Source: Yarrowia lipolytica
Taxonomy: Eukaryota; Ascomycota; Dipodascomycetes; Dipodascales
DNA length: 64,000 nucleotides
Assembly (NCBI RefSeq): GCF_001761485.1
Contig: NC_090772.1
Span: forward strand, 1-64,000
Direction of reading: 5' to 3'
Shown here one piece after another: positions 44,202 through 55,059 of this stretch; within the stretch, counting starts at the first letter, position 1; each line of letters opens with the position of its first letter. The notes beneath the pieces were generated by a model. That model saw nothing but the letters and a program-made list of their open reading frames with translations, was not told the DNA's origin and made no database searches. The position numbers and the translations under genes are program-made.

Positions 44202-45650
44202 ATGTCACATCCTCTCCAGGAGTTCTCGCCGTCGCAGCTCAATAAACGACGTCAGGCGTCCATCTTCGACTTTGGAGCCACAAAAAAACGACGTCACGAA
44301 TATCCTCCTAGCCCGCCTTCAAGTTCGCCTATCAAGAGAACAGACGACTACACCTCCGCCGAGTTCAGCACGCTTGAAAAAAGCCCTGTTCCATTTGAAA
44401 TCGCTGTCTGTCTGCCTTCTCACCTGAGATCTGGCATCAACAGTCTCTCTCACAATGCATCTTTTCTGTCTCGTCTTCAGTGGCGCGAAATGGACGGTCT
44501 CAGACGCCATATCATGACCCAGAATCCCATACCCCATAGATACGCCCAGGCAACGGGAATAGCCGTGGCCATCGAAGATTGTCCTCTTCCTGTCCTTTGC
44601 GGCGTTTCTTCCAGCTCAACAAATGGCTTTTGGATCGGAACCCAAGACGGCAAAGCAGTCAATGTCAACAAACAGCTGCAACATGTCAACACCATTCAGA
44701 TGCACAATAACGCCATTCTCGATATGAGTACTGGGGCTGGACTGCCTGATTTCCTGGCCACCGCTTCGGGAGACAAATCTGTCATTCTGTGGGAAACTGC
44801 TCAGAATGAAGACGTCATTGTCAGACAGTATTTCTGTGGAAACGGAGGTTCAGTCCGAAAAGTGGCCTCTCATGACTCTGCGCAGCTACTGGCAGCCGCG
44901 TCTCGGTCGGGATCCGTGACCGTCATTGATGCTCGTTCTGAAGAACCCATTATGAATCTCCACGCTAATGCCCATCATACTCTGTTTGGCAAGGGACCTC
45001 GACTAACCAAGATCGAGAAGGCCGTCAAGCCCGGTCTTACGGCCATCGACTGGATCACAGACACTACTCTGGCTACAGCTTGCGGTACTGACTCTGAAAT
45101 TCGAATCTGGGACACCCGGTACCTTAAACAAGATGGTCACAGTGGAATCATGTTCGTGGAGGGGAGAGCGTCCAAACCCGTGGCTCTGTTCAAAAGCGAA
45201 GAGAAGAGCGGGGTCACCGACCTGCACTACGATAAGCAGTCCAATATTCTGTACTCTGTGGGTCACAAGTCCGTGTGTGGCTACAGTTGTAACTATGGTG
45301 CTTATCTGGGCATGGACACAGTTCTCAGTCCGAATCTGGACTCGTGGCAACCTCCTGTGGTTTCTGCACCTGTAGAAGCCCGGTCATTTTACTCTGGATC
45401 TGCCATTACTGACGGCTATCTTGCCGTCGGGGAAGGATCTGAGACTGTCAACGTTTTCTCTCTTCCTGACAGTCTCTCTACTGTGTCTCGAGGCATGGAG
45501 GGACGACGGGTCGCAGCGGACGCGTCTGGAAGCATGACCAACGTGAATGGAGCCATGGAGGTGGCAGCTCTCAGTTGGGTGGATGGAACACTAATGGGGT
45601 GCACCGACGCCGGAGTCGTTTTCCGTGTTGACGAAAAAGATTACAGATAG
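44202..45650 (+). CDS. WD40-repeat protein, possibly Cdt2/DTL-like CRL4 adaptor
   Basis: A 482-residue protein. Clear WD40 blades include FLATASGDKSVILWE, LLAAASRSGSVTVIDAR and LATACGTDSEIRIWDTRYL. About 130 N-terminal residues precede the propeller and contain RRQASIFDFGATKKRR. That stretch resembles a PCNA-interacting (PIP) box, Q-x-x-I-x-x-F, followed by basic residues, but lacks the second aromatic. Length and layout suit fungal Cdt2, the CRL4 substrate receptor that degrades Cdt1 and Spd1-type proteins during S phase. Other WD40 families remain possible, so no symbol is given. It is followed by LEU2 in the same direction, 830 bp away. Confidence 0.75.
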   Translation: MSHPLQEFSPSQLNKRRQASIFDFGATKKRRHEYPPSPPSSSPIKRTDDYTSAEFSTLEKSPVPFEIAVCLPSHLRSGINSLSHNASFLSRLQWREMDGLRRHIMTQNPIPHRYAQATGIAVAIEDCPLPVLCGVSSSSTNGFWIGTQDGKAVNVNKQLQHVNTIQMHNNAILDMSTGAGLPDFLATASGDKSVILWETAQNEDVIVRQYFCGNGGSVRKVASHDSAQLLAAASRSGSVTVIDARSEEPIMNLHANAHHTLFGKGPRLTKIEKAVKPGLTAIDWITDTTLATACGTDSEIRIWDTRYLKQDGHSGIMFVEGRASKPVALFKSEEKSGVTDLHYDKQSNILYSVGHKSVCGYSCNYGAYLGMDTVLSPNLDSWQPPVVSAPVEARSFYSGSAITDGYLAVGEGSETVNVFSLPDSLSTVSRGMEGRRVAADASGSMTNVNGAMEVAALSWVDGTLMGCTDAGVVFRVDEKDYR

Positions 45651-46481
45651 ACCAGACTGTACCGGCAAGATCTCGTTAAGACACGTCGACACCATATCAT
45701 ATAAAACTAACAATGCATTGAATTAATACGAAGACTACCCGTTGCTATCTCCACACCGTTATCTCCACGGTCCAAAGGCTGCTCAATGTGCTGCATACGT
45801 AACGTGGGGTGCAACCTTGAGCACATAGTACTTTCCGAAAACCGGCGATAATTAAGTGTGCACTCCAACTTTTCACACTGAGCATAAAATGTGGAGAAGA
45901 AATCACACTAAAAAGTCAGGTAGACTGGAAAAATGCGCCATGAAATAATATCTCTTGCTACAGTAATGCCCAGCATCGAGGGGTATTGTGTCACCAACAC
46001 TATAGTGGCAGCTGAAGCGCTCGTGATTGTAGTATGAGTCTTTATTGGTGATGGGAAGAGTCCACTCAATATTCTCGTTACTGCCAAAACACCACGGTAA
46101 TCGGCCAGACACCATGGATGTAGATCACCAAGCCTGTGAATGTTATTCGAGCTAAAATGCACATGGTTGGTGAAAGGAGTAGTTGCTGTCGAATTCCGTC
46201 GTCGCCTGAGTCATCATTTATTTACCAGTTGGCCACAAACCCTTGACGATCTCGTATGTCCCCTCCGACATACTCCCGGCCGGCTGGGGTACGTTCGATA
46301 GCGCTATCGGCATCGACAAGGTTTGGGTCCCTAGCCGATACCGCACTACCTGAGTCACAATCTTCGGAGGTTTAGTCTTCCACATAGCACGGGCAAAAGT
46401 GCGTATATATACAAGAGCGTTTGCCAGCCACAGATTTTCACTCCACACACCACATCACACATACAACCACACACATCCACA
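45651..46481. other. LEU2 upstream region
   Basis: 831 bp between the WD40 gene and LEU2, with no gene. The proximal 300 bp carry the LEU2 control elements annotated separately. Confidence 0.6.
46207..46411 (+). promoter_or_regulatory. LEU2 promoter: two TGAGTCA sites, palindromes, TATA box
   Basis: TGAGTCA, the Gcn4/bZIP consensus, occurs at 46207-46213 and 46351-46357. Between them lie a 7-bp inverted repeat GTATGTC/GACATAC (46254-46273), CCGGCCGG (46276-46283; a Leu3 site would be CCGGNNCCGG, so the spacing is wrong for that) and a perfect 14-bp palindrome CGATAGCGCTATCG (46296-46309). TATATATA at 46404-46411 lies 71 bp before the ATG. The arrangement suits general amino-acid control. Confidence 0.65.
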
Positions 46482-47651
46482 ATGGAACCCGAAACTAAGA
46501 AGACCAAGACTGACTCCAAGAAGATTGTTCTTCTCGGCGGCGACTTCTGTGGCCCCGAGGTGATTGCCGAGGCCGTCAAGGTGCTCAAGTCTGTTGCTGA
46601 GGCCTCCGGCACCGAGTTTGTGTTTGAGGACCGACTCATTGGAGGAGCTGCCATTGAGAAGGAGGGCGAGCCCATCACCGACGCTACTCTCGACATCTGC
46701 CGAAAGGCTGACTCTATTATGCTCGGTGCTGTCGGAGGCGCTGCCAACACCGTATGGACCACTCCCGACGGACGAACCGACGTGCGACCCGAGCAGGGTC
46801 TCCTCAAGCTGCGAAAGGACCTGAACCTGTACGCCAACCTGCGACCCTGCCAGCTGCTGTCGCCCAAGCTCGCCGATCTCTCCCCCATCCGAAACGTTGA
46901 GGGCACCGACTTCATCATTGTCCGAGAGCTCGTCGGAGGTATCTACTTTGGAGAGCGAAAGGAGGATGACGGATCTGGCGTCGCTTCCGACACCGAGACC
47001 TACTCCGTTCCTGAGGTTGAGCGAATTGCCCGAATGGCCGCCTTCCTGGCCCTTCAGCACAACCCCCCTCTTCCCGTGTGGTCTCTTGACAAGGCCAACG
47101 TGCTGGCCTCCTCTCGACTTTGGCGAAAGACTGTCACTCGAGTCCTCAAGGACGAATTCCCCCAGCTCGAGCTCAACCACCAGCTGATCGACTCGGCCGC
47201 CATGATCCTCATCAAGCAGCCCTCCAAGATGAATGGTATCATCATCACCACCAACATGTTTGGCGATATCATCTCCGACGAGGCCTCCGTCATCCCCGGT
47301 TCTCTGGGTCTGCTGCCCTCCGCCTCTCTGGCTTCTCTGCCCGACACCAACGAGGCGTTCGGTCTGTACGAGCCCTGTCACGGATCTGCCCCCGATCTCG
47401 GCAAGCAGAAGGTCAACCCCATTGCCACCATTCTGTCTGCCGCCATGATGCTCAAGTTCTCTCTTAACATGAAGCCCGCCGGTGACGCTGTTGAGGCTGC
47501 CGGCAAGGAGTCCCGAGGCTGGTACACACCGCCGATATCGGGGCTCTTCCTCCACCTCCGAGGTCGGAGACTTTGTTGCCAACAAGGTCAAGGAGCTGCT
47601 CAAGAAGGAGTAAGTCGTTTCTACGACGCATTGATGGAAGGAGCAAACTGA
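46482..47651 (+). CDS. LEU2: 3-isopropylmalate dehydrogenase with broken C-terminal frame
   Basis: The enzyme oxidises 3-isopropylmalate with NAD+ in the third step of leucine synthesis. Residues 1 to about 340 match the Y. lipolytica LEU2 product: [11 protein letters not shown] near the start, the substrate-binding [26 protein letters not shown], the metal/NAD-binding [12 protein letters not shown], and [12 protein letters not shown]. After AGDAVEAA the frame departs: it reads [14 protein letters not shown] and runs to a stop at 47649-47651, giving 389 residues. The expected C-terminus ([20 protein letters not shown]) is still present in another frame and stops at 47611-47613; the normal protein has 405 residues. 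Several small differences cluster at about 47510-47547, with a net loss of about five bases. It is either an inactive leu2 allele or poor sequence here. Two StuI (AGGCCT) sites 681 bp apart remain. Confidence 0.9.
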   Translation: MEPETKKTKTDSKKIVLLGGDFCGPEVIAEAVKVLKSVAEASGTEFVFEDRLIGGAAIEKEGEPITDATLDICRKADSIMLGAVGGAANTVWTTPDGRTDVRPEQGLLKLRKDLNLYANLRPCQLLSPKLADLSPIRNVEGTDFIIVRELVGGIYFGERKEDDGSGVASDTETYSVPEVERIARMAAFLALQHNPPLPVWSLDKANVLASSRLWRKTVTRVLKDEFPQLELNHQLIDSAAMILIKQPSKMNGIIITTNMFGDIISDEASVIPGSLGLLPSASLASLPDTNEAFGLYEPCHGSAPDLGKQKVNPIATILSAAMMLKFSLNMKPAGDAVEAAGKESRGWYTPPISGLFLHLRGRRLCCQQGQGAAQEGVSRFYDALMEGAN

Positions 47652-50379
47652 CGCGCCTGCGGGTTGGTCTACCGGCAGGGTCCGCTAGTGTATAAGACTC
47701 TATAAAAAGGGCCCAGCCCTGCTAATGAAATGATGATTTATAATTTACCGGTGTAGCAACCTTGACTAGAAGAAGCAGATTGGGTGTGTTTGTAGTGGAG
47801 GACAGTGGTACGTTTTGGAAACAGTCTTCTTGAAAGTGTCTTGTCTACAGTATATTCACTCATAACCTCAATAGCCAAGGGTGTAGTCGGTTTATTAAAG
47901 GAAGGGAGTTGTGGCTGATGTGGATAGATATCTTTAAAGCTGGCGACTGCACCCAACGAGTGTGGTGGTAGCTTGTTACTGTATATTCGGTAAGATATAT
48001 TTTGTGGGGTTTTTAGTGGTGTTTGGTAGGTTAGTGTCTGGTATATGAGTTGTAGGCATGACAATTTGGAAAGGGGTGGACTTTGGGAATATTGTGGGAT
48101 TTCAATACCTTAGTTTGTACAGGGTAATTGTTACAAATGATACAAAGAACTGTATTTCTTTTCATTTGTTTTAATTGGTTGTATATCAAGTCCGTTAGAC
48201 GAGCTCAGTGCCATGGCTTTTGGCACTGTATTTCATTTTTAGAGGTACACTACATCCAGTGAGGTATGGTAAGGTTGAGGGCATAATGAAGGCACCTTGT
48301 ACTGACAGTCACAGACCTCTCACCGAGAATTTTATGAGATATACTCGGGTTCATTTTAGGCTCCGATTCGATTCAAATTATTACTGTCGAAATCGGTTGA
48401 GCATCCGTTGATTTCCGAACAGATCTCGGCAGTCTCTCGGATGTAGAATTAGGTTTCCTTGAGGCGAGATGAGACGGTAAGTTGGAGGGGTTTGAGAAGA
48501 GATAGAGATCGGTTTGTGTGACATGAATTCTTCAAAACACGATTCATAACTGACTGGCACTTTCTCTCATCCAATCAACTGAACCATTCCCACTCTATAA
48601 GAAGATCTACTCATCGCTTCTCTCCATTATCCTAATGTTTGATCCATTTAGAGTGCAAGCACCAAAGTCGGTTCAGTACAGTAACCATACTGCAACAACC
48701 AAGTTGTCAAGGCTGTCTCCCTCGGCTTTGTAACGCCAGGCGTTTCTGTTTTCGTCCACTGCAACCATGCAGTGTCACGACAGAGGCGTGTGGTCTGTAC
48801 AGTGCATTCAGTTCGTTTTTGTATCCTTACGTGGCCTGTCAGATTGAAAGATTTTTCAGATCACCCCTTCGCTGGTTCTTTGTTATGATACGTATGAGAT
48901 GAGTAGAGCTATGGGGTGTGTGTTTTAGGACCCTTTCTCGACGACTAAATTTGCTATTTCCCCACATTAAAACAACTAACCTCGATAAAGTGGACTTCAC
49001 GTGTGTAAGAAGGCTACAAGAGCGAGTACATACGAGATATGCCGTGTGCTTCTTGTACTGCCTGTTGCACTGCTTGTTGTACTTCCTCGTACTGCTTGTT
49101 GCACTGTATGTGGGGGTGGTGTTGTTGTACTGTAGACGTATTGACCTTCCTTGTACGGCTCCTTGTATGGCTCGTATTTATATGCGTCTCTTTTTTTGTT
49201 CTTGGCTCTACCCCTAATACTCGTCCTTACATGACGCTTTAGTTGACGTCTTGTGGGTGTCTATCTCATCGGGTTTAGCTGGTCATCCCCCTGCACCACC
49301 GAGCAACAATAGCTACCGGCATGTGAGACACTGGAGGCAGAGGCAGAGAAAAAGCAAAGGGTAAAGTGAGCAAGGAGTTTCACGGATTTGGCTTAATAGG
49401 ATGTGGCGTTCCACTGATGACTTTTGTCTCTCTAGAGCGGTTGAGAATAGTTTGGCACTGGTCTTTGGCGTTGGTAGCGTTCTCACACACTGTCCAAGTT
49501 GACGTCAGCGGCCGCAGCCTCTGTTTCAGCCTCAAAACAGGTTCTATTGTTGCCATTGTTACCCTGTCTCCTATCTGATGCTCTCCCTTGTATCGAGCAA
49601 ATAAGACAATTTAACGTGCATACAAAGGGCTATTGTTGGCTCGAGTTGATTGGCCAGTTTGGGGCAACAATGGTAGCTGATCCAGGGTCCTTGAGTTCAA
49701 AATGGGGGGGAAACCATGTACCCAGCACGACAAGTTTCTCTCGGGTGCCCCCATCAACTCTTTCCACAAATACATCCAAGATTGCTGTGGATGTGGCTGC
49801 GTGGGAGATGGGAGTTGCAGTGTGGTTGCCGAAAGCGGCAGCGATGTGCATCTTGTGGCAAGAGAGTTAAAAAAAAAAAAGATAGAAAAAAAAGGGTTAC
49901 GGCGAAAAGAAATATTAAGTGGTCCGACTGGGTCGTGTGGTGCACTTTGTTAGGAAAGACGGAATGTAAATCAGTCGTCAGTTTGGGTGTTTAAACCGGT
50001 GCAGAGAGAACATCAACTCTCACGCCCCCTCCCCTCCGCAGTTGATGTCTGTCCAAACCATTAACCCCTTGATAAATTGTCATTTTGATAACAAGATATG
50101 CCACTAATGCTGTAAACCAAATTCGACATCTTTATTCAGACACCTGTCCGTTGTCCACAAAAATGCTTTTACCCCACTGTAAGGACAAAACGTAGAGTGT
50201 ACCAGAGGTTGACTTTCTGTCTTTAAGCTCAGACTTGGTGTGGAGAAGGACAAGGTTCCAGCACTCTGACATGACCCCAGCATCATTCTAATCTCTTTTG
50301 GATCAAGTTTAACATACTCTTGGAATATCTATAGCACCCAGAGACCTTGACTTCTGCCTCAACACTCGCCCCTTCGACC
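47652..50379. other. Intergenic LEU2 to SNF1-beta gene
   Basis: 2.7 kb without a convincing gene. It has a TATAAAAAGGGCC element at about 47700-47712 with no coding frame after it, a 12-bp period TTGTACTGC/TTGCACTGC repeat at about 49049-49105, and A-runs at 49868-49897. Open frames of 60-120 codons overlap on several frames and have no recognisable content. Confidence 0.55.
49049..49105. repeat. Short degenerate TTGYACTGC repeat
   Basis: About five imperfect copies of a roughly 12-bp unit (CTTGTACTGC, TGTTGCACTGC, TTGTTGTACTTC and variants) lie in tandem. They are non-coding. Confidence 0.5.
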
Positions 50380-51882
50380 ATGGGAAACGCAGAATCCAAA
50401 CCCCGGCGCAAGCAGCGGTCCACGGGCAGCGAAAGCTCCCAAACCAGCACCCAGTCGCTTCCGGCACAGACTCAAACACAAACACATTCCGCCGCCATCA
50501 AAGCCTCCTCTCGCCCCAAACGAACACAGAGACCCGCCTCTGCGCACCCCGCAGTACCCATCCCCACAAAGTCTTTTCAGGAGAAATCAGCTCTCATGAA
50601 CCGACTTGTTACCCCGGCCCAGCCCTGCTCTGCTCGGGTTACTTACATCAAGCCTGTCACCGTGTCTCCTGACGACGAAAAGGACGCCGATATTGGCCCC
50701 ACCGCAAAAGCTCCGGTGGTTGTTGCGACAGAAATCCCTTCCATTCTGACGCCAGAAGACTCGCCCAAATACCTGGAGCCCTCTGAGGCAGCGCCCTTCG
50801 GTAAGCTCCACGTGGGAGCCCAAGTCGCCGAGGGTCTCCAGGGAAACCGACGAGACTCAGATAATCGCAACATTGTCAACTCCAAGATCCAGCTGCGAGA
50901 TGACTCGCCCGCAGAAGACGACGAAGACGACTCAGAAGACTACTACTACAAAAACAACCTCACCTACGGCCTCAAACAGCTCAAGCTAGGCACCGATGTC
51001 GCCAACATGAACATTGAGGTGGTGGGACAAGACGCCGTCTCAAAGCCGCTGTCGCGGGTCGACTCGGGCGATGAGGTTGAGCTCCGGTACCAGGGCCATG
51101 ATGATGTGAGCAGTAGCAGTGGACATGGACCTCGGCCTGGTGCTGTGAGAACCAAAATCTGCTACAAGCAAGGAGGCAACAAGGCATACATCACAGGCAC
51201 CTTCACCGGCTGGAGAAAGATGCTGCCTATGGATCGCCAGTCAGACGGCACCTTTTCCGTCACCCTGGATCTCCCAGAAGGCACTCATCGGTTCCGGTTT
51301 GTGATTGACGGAGAGCTCAAGTGTGCTGACGACATTGGTACGGCCACAGACTCGTCTGGCTTCCTCGTCAACTATCTGGATGTCGGTAACGATGACTCTG
51401 ACAATGTCCCTGCATCGTTCTCAGAAGAGAACATTCCTCTTTGCCGAGAGGGCGACCTCAAGAAGCCCCAAACCACGTCTGCCACTCAGCCCCAAACCAC
51501 ACACCATGCATCATCTAACCACCACAGCCATGGCGACGACGGAATCACGCAATACGAGGACGAGACTCCCATCCCCCCACCACTGGAGTACACCAACGAG
51601 ATCCCCAGTATGTTCCTGACGCTGGACGTGGCCGAACTCGACATTCCCGAGAGCCAGGCAGTGCCTCCACATCTACCTCCTCATCTTGATACGGTGATTC
51701 TCAACACCAACTCCAACGAGAAGGATGACAGCTCTGTGCTACCTGCCCCCAACCATGTTGTTTTGAACCATTTGGCCACCTCATCTATCAAGCACAATGT
51801 TCTTGCTGTAGCCTCCGTCAACCGCTACGGCAAGAAGTTTGTCACCCAGATTCTGCATGCGCCTATGCCTTCTCTGAACTAA
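50380..51882 (+). CDS. GAL83: SNF1/AMPK beta subunit (Gal83/Sip2-type)
   Basis: A 500-residue scaffold subunit of the SNF1 kinase, which controls glucose derepression and energy balance. The ATG at 50380 gives MGNAESKPRRK, a classic N-myristoylation signal that supports this start over an upstream in-frame TTG. A long low-complexity region (about 10-250) carries an acidic stretch near 178-190. A CBM48 glycogen-binding domain follows at about 257-336 (YITGTFTGWRKMLPMD, GTHRFRFVIDGE). The C-terminal ASC domain (about 400-500) contains PPHLPP, LPAPNHVVLNHL and SIKHNVLAVASVNRYGKKFVT and binds the alpha and gamma subunits. Yeasts may have several beta subunits; whether Gal83 or Sip2 is the nearer name cannot be told. 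Confidence 0.92.
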   Translation: MGNAESKPRRKQRSTGSESSQTSTQSLPAQTQTQTHSAAIKASSRPKRTQRPASAHPAVPIPTKSFQEKSALMNRLVTPAQPCSARVTYIKPVTVSPDDEKDADIGPTAKAPVVVATEIPSILTPEDSPKYLEPSEAAPFGKLHVGAQVAEGLQGNRRDSDNRNIVNSKIQLRDDSPAEDDEDDSEDYYYKNNLTYGLKQLKLGTDVANMNIEVVGQDAVSKPLSRVDSGDEVELRYQGHDDVSSSSGHGPRPGAVRTKICYKQGGNKAYITGTFTGWRKMLPMDRQSDGTFSVTLDLPEGTHRFRFVIDGELKCADDIGTATDSSGFLVNYLDVGNDDSDNVPASFSEENIPLCREGDLKKPQTTSATQPQTTHHASSNHHSHGDDGITQYEDETPIPPPLEYTNEIPSMFLTLDVAELDIPESQAVPPHLPPHLDTVILNTNSNEKDDSSVLPAPNHVVLNHLATSSIKHNVLAVASVNRYGKKFVTQILHAPMPSLN

Positions 51883-53331
51883 TTACGACTAAGTTATTAA
51901 CGAATTCATGAATGATGATTGACACCATGAGATCAGCTTTCGTATGTTTCTTCTGTAGCAACGCAACGTCCATACAAACACGCAGTTGCCAACGTAGCGT
52001 CGGCGTGTTTGTAGAGAGTCAGATACTGGTGCAATTAAGTACGTACAGGTACGAGTACTCGTACGTATCCTATATGATTGAACAAAGATGTCTTCTGCAC
52101 AGAAAACCAGTGTGGGTCCTGCAGGATTACAAACAAGAAAAATGGGCGGTTGTTCGGGTGCGAATGATTAAGCATGTGCAAACTACAAATAATACTTTGT
52201 AATATTCTTTAGATCCTATTTTTTTTCGACTCGTCCTTAGACAGTGTTGTTTTGGCTATGATACACGCGACTTATCCGTATTGTAGTTGCCATAGTTACT
52301 TGTATAGCAGAGGCAGATCACAAACTTTTCTCGCCGGCTACTGTACATTCCGCACACTAAAGCCAGTTGTTTAAATGTAACGGGGAGACTTGCTTATTCT
52401 ACATGGTTCCATGTGGTTTCCCACCGCTTGTGACGATAGCCCATGACCAGTGCGAAGTTCGAAGTGCCCAGCAGCTATTATATTAGAGCCAAAAACTGAG
52501 CGTCTATATTTTTCAGCCAGCCAAGGCAGGGTCTGAGCGAGGTGTTCTGTTATGTATCTTGTTTCACTGACTGCGGGGAATGGGCATGTTACTCAACAGA
52601 TTTATTCTCTGAGACAGCAGCTTGGATGTAGCACGTGAGACCGGAGTTTTTGCACTTTACCAATACACGCGTGTGTGTTTTCTGCGCAGATCAACCCTGT
52701 AATTCTCGTTCCAGAAACCACTTTAGGCTCCACTCCAAAGATCGACTTTTAGCTGTGACGACGCTACGCTGCAATGCCCTGCAATAGGCGGATAAAAACA
52801 AAAGTCGCTCTTATGCTTCTTGCGCTAGGATATGCTTATGCGGGAGCATGGGTTATTGGCAAATGTTTGAACGATTGCAAATAGTGGCGGATTTACCACT
52901 CTCGTATTTGTGTTCGTATTTCGGGTTGTCTATTTCCATCCTCTCTTTGCGGCTGAGGGGGCGCCTTGTTCCTACATGCTCCATTACGTCACGGAGTCGT
53001 AAAACTACTTGCCCTTTGCCGTGCGTGTTAGCCTTTTTAGTTAGGCTTTTGGGGTAGGCCACACCGCACCACCTTAGAAGCCCGGAGTGCGATTTGGCTT
53101 CAAAAAATTATGGAACAATTTACCGTCTTGGGTGTGAGTGTACATCCCACGGAATATCCGGCTGACCAAGATAGGTGCAAGTTTTACCCTGTAAGTTCTC
53201 CATGGCTCCAATGCACTGTTCTTGTGCTATCTGCCTGTTTGAGCGTGCTACAGTGGATGCTCACTCGGTCTAATTACTGTAGCTCCTTAGTTTTCAAATC
53301 ATGCATATTGCTCATAAATATTCCGACCCAA
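51883..53331. other. Intergenic between convergent genes
   Basis: 1.45 kb between the tail-to-tail SNF1-beta and permease genes, unusually long for convergent neighbours here (others: 20, 74, 135 and 175 bp). It holds a GTAC palindrome patch (52037-52068) and no supported gene. Confidence 0.55.
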
Positions 53332-55059
53332 TTAAAAGAGAAGTCCGAGAGTGTTCTCATAAATCTTCATGCCCCGGCCGGGGGGGTTGAGTTCTCGCTC
53401 CCGAGCCTGCTCGGCAAGGAACTCCTCCTCCTGACGATCAATCACGTCCTTGTAAGTGTAGAAATCGGCCTCCTCAGGCTGCACCATCTTGGTCTTGTAG
53501 AAGAACTTGTAGCCCAGGTTGAGAGCCAAGAACAGAGGAATACCCAGGTATCCGGTGATGAAGTTCTTGTAGTCAAAGCCGTTGATGAAGACGGTGAAGT
53601 TCTTGAAGATCGAGATGAGAATGCAAAAGAAGAGGGCAAAGTAGGAGCCGTAGGGCTGGAAGGGGGCACACCACACGAGATCTCGGTGTCGGTCAATGCC
53701 CTGGGCCTTGCAAGCTCTCATGAAGAAAATGTGGGTGACAAGAATGGAAACCCAAGTGAGCAAGCCGAAAATGGACACCAGGTTGACAAAGTAGCCAAAA
53801 ACGGTCTCGGAAGAAGACGAGACGTTGAGGTAGGCCAGAGCACAGAAGCAAGTGGACAGTCCCATGGCGTAGACGGGAAGACCGTGCTTGGTGGTTCGGG
53901 AAAAGATGGCGGGAGCCTTTCCGTTGACAGCAAGACCGTAGAGGGTTCGAGTGGCAATGTAGAGATCGGAGTTGGCGGCGGAGAAAACGAAAAGCAGAAA
54001 GGCGGCGTTGATAACGTGAGGCAGACCCTTGATACCGGCGTTGGAGATGGCAACAACGAAAGGAGAGGCAGCGGCAGAGGTGGAGGCCTTCTTGGCAAAG
54101 GCAAGTCCGGGATCGTCATAGGCAACGTTCATTCCCAGAAGCATGACCAGCAGAATGTAAAAGAAGCAGATTCGGTAGAAGGTCAGCTTGATGGCTCGAG
54201 GCACGTTTCGTCGGGGGTTCTGGGCCTCTCCAACGGTGACACCGACGAGCTCGGTACCAAGGTAGGCGAAGACAGCAGTGACGAGACAGGCAGCCCAGGC
54301 AACGAATCGGCCCTTGGAGCCGTGGATGGTCAGATCACCCTTCTGGTACTCCTTGAAGGCACCGGGGTGTTTCCAGTATCGGAAGCCCTTTCGGTCGTGA
54401 TCAGGGCCTCCTCCAAGAGTGAGAACCAGACACAGAATGATAAGACCCACAACGGTGATAATCTTGATGGACGACAGCCAGAACTCAAACTCTCCAAAGA
54501 ACTTGATACCAATGGTGTTGATGGCGACAATGACTACCAGGAAAACGGTAATCCAGACTCCTGGATTCACCTTTTCTCTCGGCAGCCAGTACTGGATAAC
54601 AAGAGCTGCAGCAGTCAGCTGGTTAGGGGTGATGATGATGTACTTGAACCAGTAGGTGTATCCAACAGCGAAACCAAGGCAAGGGTCGACGAATCGAGAG
54701 GCGTATCCGGAGAATCCATCGGGAAGGGGCAGGTAAGTGGCCATCTCTCCGAGGGCACACATGACAAGGTAAACAATAAGACCAACAAACGAGTAAGCAA
54801 CGAGAATGGAGCCGGGTCCTCCATCAACAAGAGCAGAACCAGTTCCAATAACCAGACCAGTACCCAGAGCACCACCAATGGCAATCATGGTGATGTGACG
54901 GGCCTTGAGACCTCGATGAAGCTCAGTCTCCTCTCCATATCGGAAGTCGTTTCCGTTGGCGGCAGCCTGAGAGTTGACAATGTTGCCCGAGACGGCAACT
55001 TCCTTCTCAAAGTCGTAGTCAAACGCCTTGTTGACTGAGGTGTTAGGGGAAACAGACAT
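53332..55059 (-). CDS. Amino-acid permease (YAT family, Dip5-like)
   Basis: A 575-residue plasma-membrane amino-acid/proton symporter with 12 predicted helices. The hydrophilic N-terminus (about 45 residues) leads to RGLKARHITMIAIGGALGTGL, the family signature. The region TELVGVTVGEAQNPRRNVPRAIK is the conserved helix 6/loop segment and resembles Dip5-type acidic amino-acid permeases. The hydrophilic C-terminal tail is rich in Glu and Lys and probably receives ubiquitin. Substrate range cannot be fixed from sequence. A TATA element (minus strand, about 55098-55107) lies about 40 bp upstream of the ATG. Confidence 0.9.
   Translation of the reverse strand: MSVSPNTSVNKAFDYDFEKEVAVSGNIVNSQAAANGNDFRYGEETELHRGLKARHITMIAIGGALGTGLVIGTGSALVDGGPGSILVAYSFVGLIVYLVMCALGEMATYLPLPDGFSGYASRFVDPCLGFAVGYTYWFKYIIITPNQLTAAALVIQYWLPREKVNPGVWITVFLVVIVAINTIGIKFFGEFEFWLSSIKIITVVGLIILCLVLTLGGGPDHDRKGFRYWKHPGAFKEYQKGDLTIHGSKGRFVAWAACLVTAVFAYLGTELVGVTVGEAQNPRRNVPRAIKLTFYRICFFYILLVMLLGMNVAYDDPGLAFAKKASTSAAASPFVVAISNAGIKGLPHVINAAFLLFVFSAANSDLYIATRTLYGLAVNGKAPAIFSRTTKHGLPVYAMGLSTCFCALAYLNVSSSSETVFGYFVNLVSIFGLLTWVSILVTHIFFMRACKAQGIDRHRDLVWCAPFQPYGSYFALFFCILISIFKNFTVFINGFDYKNFITGYLGIPLFLALNLGYKFFYKTKMVQPEEADFYTYKDVIDRQEEEFLAEQARERELNPPGRGMKIYENTLGLLF

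Noticed and set aside
46455-47603. 382-codon open frame on the minus strand
   Set aside because: It is antisense to LEU2 and shows no protein-like pattern.
48634-48732. 32-codon frame from MFDPFRVQAPK with a TATA box upstream
   Set aside because: It is too short and lacks any known relative or coding signal beyond a promoter-like element.
50347-50379. Upstream start for the SNF1 beta subunit
   Set aside because: It begins at TTG. The ATG at 50380 gives a myristoylation signal typical of the family.
53110-55038. 642-codon open frame on the plus strand
   Set aside because: It is antisense to the amino-acid permease, with no recognisable domain and shadow-like composition.
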